Shown here piece by piece: positions 51,110-61,844 of a stretch of DNA of 64,000 bases (positions within the stretch are counted from its first letter, which is position 1; each line of letters opens with the position of its first letter). Source of the DNA: Allacma fusca (taxonomy: Eukaryota > Arthropoda > Collembola > Symphypleona > Sminthuridae). The notes beneath the pieces were generated by a model. That model made no database searches. It was given only the letters and a program-made list of their open reading frames with translations, and was not told the DNA's origin. The position numbers and the translations under genes are program-made. The stretch spans positions 25,739,378 through 25,803,377 of the forward strand of contig OX359248.1 of NCBI GenBank assembly GCA_947179485.1, written 5' to 3'.

Positions 51110-53600
51110 TGCTCTTGCAAAGCCAAAGGATGCAACTTGAGCAGAATGGATGTGAAAATCTTTAACAAGTCATCCTGTCTATCATTATGATCCCGAGAAT
51201 TATAATTACGGATGAGCTGTATATAATGAGTCCGCTTCTTCTCCCCCGGCTCTCAGTTCATCATTGATCGAATCCGAATATCGACCAGTACTTTAGTATT
51301 GAATATGTAATCATTTCCAGGAGGAGTTTCAGAACTGAATGGGGACATTTGCAATCCTGATTGACAACAGAAATGGGGCCTTGCTCCCATAAAAGCAAAT
51401 GAACGGTTTTCTGTGTTAACAACTTTGCATTTCGCCTTGAGGGCAATGTAGCAATGATTAATTTTCGTCCTGATATCGAAAGTGAAGATTGTAATCCAGG
51501 AGGAAATTAATTAAGACATTTTTCATACCCCACTGCTATCATCAAATGTATCAATCTTGTCCAGAACGAAATTGAGGAAGTATTTTCCAAAATATTCCAA
51601 ATGCCGGACAGGTAATTTTTCGCCCGTGCTCAAAATCTAGCCCAAAAGACTTCCAGAAGTTTCAAGTTGGTTACATTTATCAGGCAGTCCATCATTTCTC
51701 GTGTAGTAACGGGCAATACCGAATTCAAGAGAACACTGAGAGCATTGAAGTCAATTGATGCGATTTTTGCAACGGACTGTATAAGCAACTTTCTTCGGGA
51801 CCAACCATGTTCCTTTTGGAAGTATAGAGTTAAATTGTTAACATGATCATACCCCTCATCCTCCACGGCTTTGATGATTATTCGTTTGTCAGCAGCTCCT
51901 AAAATAACATTCATCTCTTGAAGAACGTTCTCAACGGAAAGGTCATCTTGTGCTTCCCAGATTTCGTCATCCGTGGCTTGCGCACTAACTTGTTTCCACT
52001 TGGTTGATGTGTGTGTATGTATTGTCAGGGTCCGGAGACGGTCATTTCTGATCCTCCTCCGGAGGCGCTCAAGTCTAAAGACTTATTGCACTCTACCCCA
52101 AAGACATGTTTACTGTTTGCTCCTGATAAAGCGCCCAGTGGCATATATGTAAGCCGCTAGGTCTTTTGGTTGAGCCTGTTGTATTATGTCAAATGTCCCT
52201 TCCCCCAGATATACAAGTTCTTGGTTAATAAATTCCAGGGGAATTTTCCTTCAAGAATTGCAAGACTGAGTGGACAGCATGTTGGAAGATTTCGTATTTA
52301 ATTCCAGTGTTTTACCTCACTATGTCAATGTACAGGTCAAAGAGGAAAGTGAGCGATTGTCAGTCATAAGAGGATGTTGTGAAAGCGTCCGTCCTACTAT
52401 CATATCTGTATATGCATTCAGTGGCGGCGGAACAGGGGGTTTGTATCACATTGAAAAAATCCAGGGTGGTACAACTAATGCTATTGTACCACCCTCAAAT
52501 TCCAGGCTTAACGTGTCATAATAAAATTACTCATGACGCTGAAAACGTGTATATAGCTGGCATTCAAATTACAAAACATTTACATGTACGGTTTCAACTC
52601 CTGAGAAAAAAATTGTGTACACAACTACAACAAATTATCGTGATATTTGATATTGTGGTGAGAAGATTGAAACAATAACAATTCCGAAACCAGGCTTCAT
52701 ATATATTTTCAATTTCCAAGACCACAATTTTTAACTTGGAAAGTTGGGGTTAAGTTTAAATGAATGAACATAAAATCGCACACAAACGGAGCGATTTTCT
52801 ATAATTTTATGAATGCTTTCATGATGGTCCACAAAGAAATTGAAAGTCTGAAACTCCTTCCTTTCTTGTTCAAAGACGATTTTCCTCAACCTTGCTATCT
52901 AACGTTATGCCCAATATACTCAACCGACGGACCTGTTTAATAGCCTGAAAAGTTAGTTCAAGTTTGTACATCACACTATTCACAAATATTTTAAGAAAAT
53001 TTTGTAATAATTGGTGCAACCAATCGTTTACTTTCAAAAATTCAGGCATTTTCAAAAATAATCCCCACTTTCCTGGCATGCTGTCATTTATAAAAAATAG
53101 ACTCATCGCATGTTAGGAATGAGGGGGGTGGGGTGGGTTAATACATGTCTCTTTCACAGCAGCTCTCCTGAATGGAATGCATTTGCTTTGACCTGGAGTT
53201 ATGTAGTTCGGGCATCACAGAAAGTGGTACAGTCTTCAGCTTTCAGTTGAACTATTAGATGCTGGAAGTCCTTGAGACGCCTCTACAGGTCATTCCAACG
53301 AGTTTCTTGCAGCTCTTGCAAATGGAGGGATTTTTCTTGCCTTGCAATTTCTAGAGACAGTTCTAAAAAATCTATGACGGCTCCGCCCGATACGTGATGG
53401 TTTGCATCGACGTAGTTAATTTACACTAGACCTATTTGATCTTTCCTGTTGGAGACTCGAAGCCAATTTCCGTCATTGTTCACAATGTCCACTCCACATA
53501 TGTAGGCACAAGAGGTTTTCATTTTGTTTGAAGAGCTAGTTGCTATAGTGTAGAGAAGTCATACAGACCTTTGAGCATGCTACAGAGGTTTGGATCTGGC
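51110..53600 (-). pseudogene. processed pseudogene of NCKIPSD/SPIN90 (SH3 adapter)
   Basis: Read on the minus strand, pieces of NCKIPSD/SPIN90 follow one another without introns. About 53590-53390 is a broken SH3 domain (MLKGLYDFSTL, then VDIVNNDGNWLRVSN and INYVDANHHVSGG, with stops and frameshifts). At 53360-53220 is a helical stretch (EKSLHLQELQETRWNDL) with a stop. At 52010-51630 is the start of the helical C-terminal domain (DDEIWEAQDDLSVENVLQEM, RIIIKAVEDEGYDHVNN, FNALSVLLNSVLP). Then follow LPVRHLEYFGKYFLNFVLDK near 51600, CPHSVLKLLLEM near 51330, and a frame-shifted EPGEKKRTHYIQLIRNYN near 51230. In intact animals the protein links Nck and Arp2/3-driven actin assembly. The lack of introns and the stops show a retrocopy that is no longer functional. 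About 52020-52740 looks like inserted sequence. Confidence 0.75.
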
Positions 53601-54540
53601 GATTGTAATCTCTACTCAGCGCTATCGTCTCTCATTAAAAACGTGATAGTGAGAATAGTGGGATTGATTGATGATTGATCTATCGGTTAATTCGATCAAT
53701 TTGTATTCACGCGTCGAGACTCGACAAAATTAATTAATAATTAATAATTGTTAATGCTCGCTCACAGTCTACCTCTGCAATGCTTGCAGTTATAGTATTG
53801 AAATGAAGGAATTAATTGGAATATTAAATAATTCATTGATCCAGTACCACAACCCAAAACAAGCGGGATTACTGGAGTTTTCCCAGTTTAAAAGGCTAAA
53901 CTTAATTTACGCCTTAATTTTTTAAATCTCCGATTGCAATCATTACCAGTTTCCGTTTCACTTCTACGTGATATGCTTGCATAGCAAATATTCAAGTCTT
54001 CATTTAAGAGGCGAACCGACACCGAATACGAAGAGGAAGAGTTTTTAACTTCCCTAGATCTGAATAGACCCTAGAATGACAATTGAAGGTGGAATCTATC
54101 ATACATATAGTGTGACCTGAATGACATTCCTATTCCTGATTATCCTGATCGTAGATGTCTAGATTTTAGATGATAATATTGATAATTCAAGGGTGTTAAT
54201 TATCAATCAATTTTTTCCCAATTTTCTACGTAATTTCAAGAAACAAATTAATTTTTTTCATTTCCTTATGCATTTAATTTTGTAAATCGAAATAGCAAAA
54301 TCATTACAAACCCTATGACATCCCTGATTTCATTGTCAGCAATATATTTCGATCAGTTCCTGAACCAGCTTCATCAATAATCTAATTTATTAGACATTCT
54401 GGTGGCTTGAGAGACATGACTGAATTTTAAATGAGTGCTGAATGTTAGCTTCCATTGCGCCTTATTCGCGGAAAATCGATTTAATCAAAGAGATAAAACG
54501 ATACAATTTTTATCTCATACTCTTCAGCACTGTATCTTTC
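53601..54540. other. intergenic, no gene supported
   Basis: AT-rich sequence left of a candidate minus-strand exon. Nothing recognisable. Confidence 0.45.
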
Positions 54541-54961
54541 TTATTTCCTGCAATCTCGCTTCCAGTTTATGCTGTGATTGAAGGCAGTATGCTGATGGTT
54601 TTTCATAATCCATGTCCTTGATACCCATTGCAGCAGAACGCCTAAACATTTACAGAAACCAGGATTATTTAGGACTTTTGTGCTGGTAGGATGTCTACAA
54701 ACATAGTTATTGGGAAATGTCGTTATCACAAACCTTCTCCTTAATTTACTAGAATAGGATACCCACCGTCCGTTCTTTAGTTTCTTCCGCCTCCTTTTCA
54801 TGTCAATTGGTCTAACATTCCTGGCGATGTAAGATGAAGCTTTCCATCCGGCCACAAAGCAAGCGTCTATTAAGACAGCAAAGGATTCATTCATAAGGGA
54901 AATTAGCATGTGATCAAAGATCTCTTGCCGAAAAAATGGTGCTGGGATTCTCCTGCAATAA
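54541..54961 (-). other. possible terminal exon of an unknown gene
   Basis: An open frame of about 140 codons follows a strong acceptor (a pyrimidine run ending TTTTTATTGCAG at 54962) and ends in TAA at 54541. It reads RIPAPFFRQEIFDHMLIS and later NNPGFCKCLGVLLQWVS. Near its end a second frame also looks protein-like (DMDYEKPSAYCLQSQHKLE), suggesting a frameshift in an old gene piece. No family recognised. Confidence 0.3.
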
Positions 54962-55328
54962 AAAGGAAGCAAAACTATAGCGTCTCCCTATTTTTGCTTT
55001 ATTGCTAGGTAATTCTTTGACAAGACTGGGTCCTCATACCGTCGTGTTTCAATTAATACTGGACTGATCAACCTAAGCATGTAGGTTTCATTGGCGTGAA
55101 TAAGCACTTATTAATCTGGAGGCACTGTAAAATTGCCAGTCAAAAGTTGTCCCGGGTGTCGGAGTGTACGAGGAAAGTTGTGTTCATTAATAATGTACAA
55201 TAAAATTATATATTTATTACATTCATAGAAAGTTTTAATGGCGCTACGAAATAGTGTTGATTCTTTACCGTATATATTTGCCGTCTTCTGCCGCAAACGG
55301 TAGACCAAGGTTTACATAAGTCTTCCTT

Positions 55329-55445
55329 TCCTTAAGATAATAATTATGATAGTCTGTGTCGATCTGAGAGATCGGAAGGTAGCTACGCACACACTGTGTG
55401 TAGTCACCCTCTAATCTCTCAGATCCTTTACAATAATTATTTTAA
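55329..55445. repeat. imperfect palindrome
   Basis: GATCTGAGAGAT near 55362 is mirrored by ATCTCTCAGATC near 55414, with CACACACTGTGTG at the centre and AATAATTAT on both outer sides. Likely a small foldback element. No second copy is seen. Confidence 0.5.
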
Positions 55446-56210
55446 AACAAAAATCTCTTAAAAATGCGTATTGGCTATAGATAAATAATTAGGATGAAAA
55501 AATCTGATCCAATGAGTAGAATATAAATATTCGATGTAAACATGGATTATTATTAGTATGAATTACAATATTATTGTATCTTCTACGTCACCCACTGAAA
55601 GTAGGAATATGATTCATAAGCAAGACAAAATAATGCAAATATAACCGAACAAAAAAATCCAAAACCAATGGATGAATTGATTGCAACAGAAACGAAGCGC
55701 TACTGCCTCGCTAGTGTGAGCTCGATTGAAAGTTGTTGTAATTTTGGCTGGTTGGGTAGTTGTTACGCGAAATGATGTTTAGAGTAAAGTAGGTTGATAT
55801 AATAACCGTTTATTTTGCGTTTTTTGGAAATGTCATCGAACGTGCAATTTCTTAATGGGAAATATATCGCCAGCTCTCATCACGAGTCTTATTTCCTGGT
55901 CTTTGTGTGGAAGGTATTTTATACCTTGTCATCATCGAAATCATTTCCGTGGTTAAAACTATATTGTAACTTTAAAGTTTGAAATTTCACTGCGTCGACG
56001 GTGTTATATGTTCATTATGTTGCCAATACACTAATGCCGTAGCGGCGAACGTATTTTCCACGTCCTTGGGAGTCCAGGAATTCATTTCTGTGGTTAAATC
56101 TGGTTTCTACATAAATTGGGAGCTTTTGCAACATTGGATGAAATTTCGAGCCGGGGAAGCTACATCTCTACATTATAACGGCCACTTTCTGTCTGTGGCT
56201 ATTAAAATTT
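55446..56210. other. no gene supported
   Basis: Contains a 90-codon open frame near 55979-56251 without an ATG at its start and without recognisable motifs. Not called. Confidence 0.4.
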
Positions 56211-56555
56211 CGCGCTCTTCTAATTCATTTAATTCCCACAAGCACCAATAGATGCCTGAGTACATAAATCACATAAGCAATCCTGTCCACATCGTGCATC
56301 GTATAACTGTGTGCTTGGATCGGATTGAATAGAAAACTGCACTCCTGTTTCTCTCCACGCCGTACGACATTGTCATACCTACCTCGCCGAATCACACTCC
56401 CTCCTCCACACTACATCGTGCATCGTATAACAGTGTGCTTGAATCAAAAAAAACTCCACTCCTGTTTCTTTCCAAGCAGCACGCCATTTTTACAACTACC
56501 TCACCGAAGAACGCACCATTCCGATCAAACTTTAACTGAGACATCGTACATTCAG
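56211..56555 (+). promoter_or_regulatory. leader segment, copy A, upstream of the zinc-ribbon gene
   Basis: Matches 59785-60020: both start CGCGCTCTTCT, share CACCAATAGATG, CATCGTGCATCGTATAA, GCTTGGATCGG and TCACCGAA, and end in a splice donor (TTCAG followed by GTAGAC here). Copy A contains an internal duplication of about 120 bp (the CATCGTGCATCGTATAAC unit occurs near 56292 and again near 56405). It looks like a transcribed 5' leader whose intron ends just before the next gene (acceptor GGGTTTAG at 56663-56670). Function inferred from position only. Confidence 0.55.
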
Positions 56556-56671
56556 GTAGACTATTTTTCGTTACTATTTTCCGTTTCCATTCAATTATAA
56601 GTGCAAGTTTGCGTAAATAATTTACATTTACAATATAAAATAATATCGCTGTTTTGATTGCGGGGTTTAGA

Positions 56672-57794
56672 ATGTCCAAGCACTCTTTCAACGGTCCGAA
56701 TAAGCAAATATTCAGTTTGCCAGTAGTCAGGGACAAAGCGGACCGGTTTTGCTTTTTTTGTGGAATGAAGATGCGAGGAAATTGGCCGAAGTGTGACGAC
56801 TGTCAAAAACCGGCCAAGCAAAACCCTCCACCTCCAGAAGGTTGGTTCCAGTGCCCAACATGCAAAATAGGACTACTCGAAGGTATTCGTGCTGAGCATT
56901 TGAGATTTCCTACTAATATACCTCGATATCGTAACAAATTCTGAGATTTTTGTACAGGGACTTCGGACAGAACCTCTGTCTGAGCTGTTTGTTTTAGCAT
57001 ACATTTAGATGTGACTTACTTTAATTTCCTGAGGTCAATCGGTTGACCAGATCTTCTCTTATATCAATTGGATTCTGAGACATGCAGTGGTGGATTTACG
57101 GGGTGGCCCACCATGGCCCGGCCAGGGTAAAAAATATGTTGAATAAGGCCCTCAGATTTCAGATATCATGTGTAAAGTCCCACAAATCAATTTTGGGGAT
57201 TAGGGCAAGGGTAAAAATTATTTTATTAATCCACCCCTTAACATGAGCTATTGTGTCACTGTAACAAGTTTGGATTTTGTGGTGCAAGGAGGGGGCATCA
57301 AAACGGACATCAAAACGATGACGATAGGGAATTTTGTTTCAGTTCGCCCCTAAAAAATCATCTGAGATCAGCACATTTCAAAGCATATTGTAGTATTAAG
57401 TAGTAGTAATAAGTAGTAGTGCCTGAGGAGGTTTAATTTGTTTATTTTAGAAGGCGATCACTTCTGTCGCCTCTGCCATTACCGTACGGTTTTGGGGAGG
57501 GATTGGAACACTGCCCGTAACCAACAGAATCGGGATTTCGAAAGGCAGCGAGCATTGTTGGATAGCCAGTACGGGATAAACGCGTTGCGCGTAAAAAGAG
57601 TATGCTTAGGTCCAGAAGTGGCTGGTAGAGCTGATGGAGCGACAGGTGGTTCTGAAGTAGTTGAGGGGAGACGTAGGGAAGCTGTTGAGGGTGTAGTTGT
57701 TCCTGGAGGCGTTGATGTTGGTCAAGGAGCTGCAACAGGCGTTGTTGGAGACTTTGATGGAGAAGACATTGATAAGATTCTGAAGGAAATTTAA
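56672..57794 (+). CDS. two-zinc-ribbon protein with TnpB/Fanzor-like C-terminal motif
   Basis: Two coding exons, 56672-56882 and 57451-57794, joined in frame give about 184 aa; a second acceptor 3 nt later (57454) would drop one residue. Seen: a first zinc ribbon (C27, C30, C41, C44: CFFCGMKMRGNWPKCDDC), a Pro-rich turn, a second (C61, C64, C76, C79: CPTC, then CRLC) and nine residues later RDWNTARN (87-94). CxxC...CxxC followed by RDxNxARN is the pattern at the C-terminus of TnpB and its eukaryotic relatives (Fanzor), where the Asp belongs to the third RuvC motif. The usual first two RuvC motifs and the N-terminal half are absent, so it is not a complete nuclease. The tail is Gly/Val-rich and ends acidic (DGEDIDKILKEI). 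The leader copy links it to the Helitron unit downstream. Function unknown. Confidence 0.6.
57093..57155. repeat. dispersed repeat fragment, copy 2
   Basis: Matches 14781-14832 (TTACGGGGTGGCC, GGCCAGG, AAAAAAT, AAGGCCC). It lies in the intron of the zinc-ribbon gene. Confidence 0.45.
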
Positions 57795-58164
57795 TTTGGG
57801 GTTTGTTAATTTTTGGATGTGAAACTCAAATACAATTATAATAAAATATAATAAGTATGAACTTTGGTAGTGCACAAATGTTCTGATTTTCTGTCATCTT
57901 TGAAAGTACTTTGGGACATTCGTAGTATTGAGGACGTATGTACAGGTGGACTTTGTGGAACCTCATCGTTACGAACTTTTACTTTGATAAATGAACAATC
58001 AACTTGAGCAATTGTACTTGCCGAGCAGGGCTTTCATCTCAAAATTACCTTAAAGGAGTACAATACAGCATACATAATTATTAATCACATACATTTAAAA
58101 CGAATTTAAATACAAATGAAATTTTTTTAATAATAGACCAAAACATAAGTAAAAATTTAAAAAC
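57795..58164. other. 3' flank, no gene supported
   Basis: AT-rich sequence including possible poly(A) signals (AATAAAATATAATAAG near 57839) for the zinc-ribbon gene. No exon is recognised. Confidence 0.4.
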
Positions 58165-58367
58165 CTTTAGTATCTTGGATATTCAACGTGAAGTATCGAC
58201 TAGAGTCTAAAACAGGCACAAGTGTCGTCCCCGGGTACACATCTATGACTGACTGTCCGTAAATATCACCTTTCCGGTTCTCCAGTTGATCATGACATGC
58301 CGGATCTGCTTTAAATACAACTATTTTTCCATACCAGTCTGGATTGCTAATATCCCAGTCCGAAGCT
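58165..58367 (-). pseudogene. isolated NECAP-like exon (gene fragment)
   Basis: An open exon bounded by an acceptor (TTGTTTTAG) and a donor (AAAG before GTTTTT) encodes RASDWDISNPDWYGKIVVF, then YGQSVIDVYPGTTLVPV and LDSSRYFTLNIQDTKG. This matches the central PH-like part of NECAP, the endocytic clathrin-coat accessory protein (RASDW, NPDW, YPG and DSSRYF are conserved). The preceding and following NECAP exons are not found nearby on this strand, so it is a fragment, possibly captured by a Helitron. No internal stop, so a divergent expressed exon cannot be excluded. Confidence 0.6.
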
Positions 58368-58648
58368 CTAAAAACAAGAAAACAATAACTAATTACACAT
58401 ACAAAATTACAAAAGCCATCCAACGGTCCAACCAATTCGTAAAAATTGTCCTCTCATACTGACATTTAACTAAGCTTGACCAATTACGATTCTTATTGTA
58501 AAATACAAAAGACTACTTTATCTAGGGTAGCTGTTAAAAAGACATTTTTTTAAACATGAAGAACACGCACTTGAAGAATGTCAAGGAATCAATAATTGAA
58601 TTGACAATTGAGTTGGTAAACGCATGGTAAACCAAAAATAGTAATAAC

Positions 58649-58797
58649 CGTTAATGCTGGAACCACTACTAGAAGCACTGCTATTCTGAATGAATTGCTC
58701 GAGATTGGCAACATGAGATTCATAATTCTTGATCTGTTCCTTTAAGTTACTAATTTCTTCAATATTAGAATGATTAAGTAACTTCAATTTTGCGATT
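58649..58797 (-). other. coiled-coil exon, unassigned
   Basis: An acceptor (CCTGTTTTCAG) opens a 149-nt frame reading KLKLLNHSNIEEISNLKEQI and NYESHVANLEQFIQNSS, a clear coiled coil, ending at a possible donor (AACG before GTTATT). Its phase does not fit the neighbouring NECAP-like exon directly. Parent gene unknown. Confidence 0.35.
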
Positions 58798-59784
58798 CTG
58801 AAAACAGGATATAAACCATAAAATGTAAAAACATGATTAGACGCCAGCAAAGACAGTACACAATCACACAACACCGATTATTTAGTAACCCCAAGGACGC
58901 CCACGGCAACTCACAAACACCTGGAATAATAATAATCTAAGAAGTTGAAATCTAATTAAATAAGAAGCACGATATGGTGTCGATTCAATATTTGTTTTAA
59001 AAAAATGCACTACTATCAATGTACACAGAAATCAGCTATTATAAACATTTCTACCTTTGACTATCTTAGCCACTAATGTCTGATACTAATGTTAGGGAAA
59101 TCCCGAGTAACTCACAGGACGGACTGATATCTGATACCTTCAATGCTAATTACTTCATATGTTTAACACTGTCAGTATAGTGTGAGGGTTGCGTATAGGC
59201 GTCATATACAAGAAAACAATTATCAAATATCATTCACTCTAATTCCGCGTGCTGCTTGGCCTGCTTGGCTATTTCTAACTCTTGCATAGAAGTACAAGTT
59301 ATCCAATCCACTGTCAAATATATCGACGTCAAACATCCCAGTACCATAGTTTTTGCGCATATTCATTATCCCGTCCCGCCTGATCACATTGAACACTTTT
59401 ACTGCATTAAAAATCCTAGAGAACTAAAGTATTTCTGAACTGACCCAAATTTTTTGCATTTAAAATTCCAATCAAAAGATTCACTGAGGGAGGAATTATT
59501 TAGAAATGGGATTCACTTCAAATTGCGTCTCACCTGTCAACCAATAATAAGCCGACTATTCAACTAAGAAAATTTCCAAATTAACTTTGTTCATTTAATT
59601 TATGAAAGTATTAAAAAACAAGGAAAGTAAAATTTCCGGTTGATATTTTACAAACTAAGGGTTAATTTTGATCCGGTGAAGATTGAATCTACGCGCGATC
59701 CGTCGTCCAGCACTGTATAGTTTTCAAGGAAAGATAGATGCCAAGAGTACATATATACCATAATCAATCCTCCCCTCATCGTAC
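58798..59784. other. no gene supported
   Basis: AT-rich sequence with no supported exon. From about 59725 it grades into a partial duplicate of the leader (GATGCCAAGAGTACATATAT). Confidence 0.4.
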
Positions 59785-60020
59785 GCGCTCTTCTGTTTCA
59801 TTTACTTTCCACAAACACCAATAGATGGCAAGAGCACATATACCCCATAAGCAATTCTCTCCTCATCGTGCATCGTATAATTGTTAGCTTGGATCGGAAC
59901 TACACTCCTGCATATCTCTAGGACGCACGCCATTCTCATAAGGACTAACGAGTTCACCGAATCACACCACTAAAACTTTCACTGAAGAATCCATCATTCC
60001 TACGTCTTCAATCTTTTCAG
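59785..60020 (+). promoter_or_regulatory. leader segment, copy B, upstream of the Helitron gene
   Basis: Homologous to copy A at 56211-56555 (see there) and ends in CTTTTCAG followed by the donor GTAGGTAA. The matching acceptor is probably TTTTATGTTGCAG, ending at 60427, so the Helitron gene would have a spliced 5' leader. Inferred from conservation and splice signals. Confidence 0.55.
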
Positions 60021-60454
60021 GTAGGTAATTTTTGTTGTTGCTATTTTGGCACTTACATAATATATGTAAATAAAATCAGGCACTCCGGAACGTTCAAAAA
60101 AGTGGGGGGGCAACATTTTAAAATTAGTTTTCGTTACTTTGCTATTAGCCACATACAAATGTATGCATTTATATATGTATAGGGTTACACATTATTTTTC
60201 GTTAGTTAGCTCATATAAGCATGTACCTGTATAGAACTTTTAATTTTTGTTCCAATTTGTTTAAGAACAAGTTTTCATAGGAAACACTAACTTAATCTCA
60301 TATATTAGAAACATTTTCTTACACACTAAATATTATCAAAATTGTAATGATTTCAAATAGAGGTATCAAAGAATCATTGAACTGATTGGCGATCTAATTT
60401 TAATTATTTTTGCCTTTTATGTTGCAGAGTACAAGGGTCGCACTTAACCACATA

Positions 60455-60835
60455 TCCAGTGGTTCATTTGAAGGCGAGTTGTGTCTCGACTTTACCACAG
60501 GTGGAGATTTTGAAGACCCATTGGTTTTACCAAGGGTGGGGAGTGGTTGGGACCTATTGGTTCAACCAAGGGCGAGTTGAGTTGACCTGTTGGTTTTACC
60601 ACAGGTAGAGAGTTGGAGTGACCTATTGGTTTTACCAAGGGTGGAGAGTGATTGGGAGCCATTGGTTCAAGTAAAGACGAGTTAAGTTGACCTGTTGGTT
60701 TTACCACAGGTGGAACGTAGTTGCGACCCATTGGTCGGATAAAAGGCGGAGAGCTGGAGAGACCCATTGGTTTTACCAAGGGTGGAAAGTAGTTGTGACA
60801 TATTGGTTAAACAGCATTTGTAGAGTTGGAGACAC
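60455..60835. repeat. minisatellite, 33-36 bp unit
   Basis: About nine tandem units of 33 or 36 bp with the core ACCYATTGGTTTTACCAAGG or its TTACCACAGG variant, followed by GTGGAGAGTGGTTG. Units alternate between two types, suggesting a higher-order repeat. Unit lengths are multiples of 3, so both strands stay open, but I do not regard this as coding. Confidence 0.85.
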
Positions 60836-60857
60836 ATTTATTATTTTAATAAATAAC

Positions 60858-61844
60858 ATGGCAAATATTAATGTTTCGAAGAGAAGTAGGAAACAGTTAT
60901 TTCCAACCAATACAGACTTTGAACCTGAAATCATTTTCGAAGTAGACCGAAATGAAAGTCAGCAAGGAAGTTCCAGAAATCCTACGGTTTATGAGCCGTT
61001 TCAAAATATTATAGAGGCTGAGAGGCAAAGAAAGGCTGCCGGAATGCGGCAATCTAGAGCTAACGAAACATCAACGCAGAGAAATGAACGACTTACAAAG
61101 GACGCTGAAAGGAAACGTGTTTCGAGAATTACCGAAACTGTAGAAGAAAGAGATAGAACTGAAAGACAGAATTCTATTTTGGAGAATGAGACACACGAAG
61201 AGCGGCGTGATAGGCTCCGAGCCGCTACTACAAGTAGAATTCGAAACAATCGCCGGTTGTATAATGTTGCAGTTGAACATTTAGTTGAAAATCAAGTTGA
61301 CGAGCATAGCTGCGGTACACTTGCGAATAGTTGTGAGTTCTGCAGTGCAAAGTATTTTGCACTTGAGTTAAATACAACAAAAAAATTCACTGCTTGCTGT
61401 AAGCAAGGCACTGTCATGTTAGAGAAGATTAAAGCACCCCCTGAATTATTATTGAATTTATTTACGAATTCTCACGATCATTCAAAAAACTTCTTTCAAA
61501 ACATACGATGCTTTAATAGTGCGCTTGCATTAGCATCAATGGGGGCAAAAATAGACTCACGGATGAATGACGGCCGTGGTCCATATGTTTACAAAATTCA
61601 TGGACAAGTTTATCATTCAGCATCTCCTTTACACCCAGTGCAAGGTGAAGCTCCAAAATATGCCCAGCTTTATATACTGGATCCCGAAGAGGCATTTAGA
61701 GCGCGAATGAGCGTTGACGCTAACAGGGACTGCAATCCAGATTTGATGAAATTATTGGCGAACTTATTGTCAACAGTAAACACTTGGCAACAACACAAAC
61801 GGCGTAACTCCAAGAGAGATCACCATGTCTATTTGTACGAATAG
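60858..61844 (+). CDS. Helitron RepHel protein, N-terminal part
   Basis: Encodes 328 aa: a charged, repeat-like start (MANINVSKRSRKQLFPTN; KRVSRITETVEERDRTERQN), then the Helitron N-terminal zinc region (CEFCSAKYFALELN, FTACCKQGTVMLE, PPELLLNLF) and GPYVYKIHGQVYHSASPLHP followed by QLYILDPEEAFRARM. In intact Helitrons this continues into the Rep domain as one protein. Here the frame ends in TAG at 61842-61844, while the continuation is open in another frame from at least 61825, so one frameshift near 61790-61820 probably splits the gene. ATG 60858 was chosen because the upstream frame lies in the minisatellite. Confidence 0.85.
   Translation: MANINVSKRSRKQLFPTNTDFEPEIIFEVDRNESQQGSSRNPTVYEPFQNIIEAERQRKAAGMRQSRANETSTQRNERLTKDAERKRVSRITETVEERDRTERQNSILENETHEERRDRLRAATTSRIRNNRRLYNVAVEHLVENQVDEHSCGTLANSCEFCSAKYFALELNTTKKFTACCKQGTVMLEKIKAPPELLLNLFTNSHDHSKNFFQNIRCFNSALALASMGAKIDSRMNDGRGPYVYKIHGQVYHSASPLHPVQGEAPKYAQLYILDPEEAFRARMSVDANRDCNPDLMKLLANLLSTVNTWQQHKRRNSKRDHHVYLYE

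Noticed and set aside
55979..56251. 90-codon plus-strand frame before the zinc-ribbon gene, as a missing RuvC part
   Set aside because: No DPG-type or catalytic Glu motif and no in-frame splice path to the zinc-ribbon exons; its end overlaps the leader repeat.
60492..60779. Minus-strand frame encoding repeated VKPxG and PPLVKP units
   Set aside because: A by-product of the 33/36-bp minisatellite; unit lengths are multiples of three, so frames stay open on both strands.
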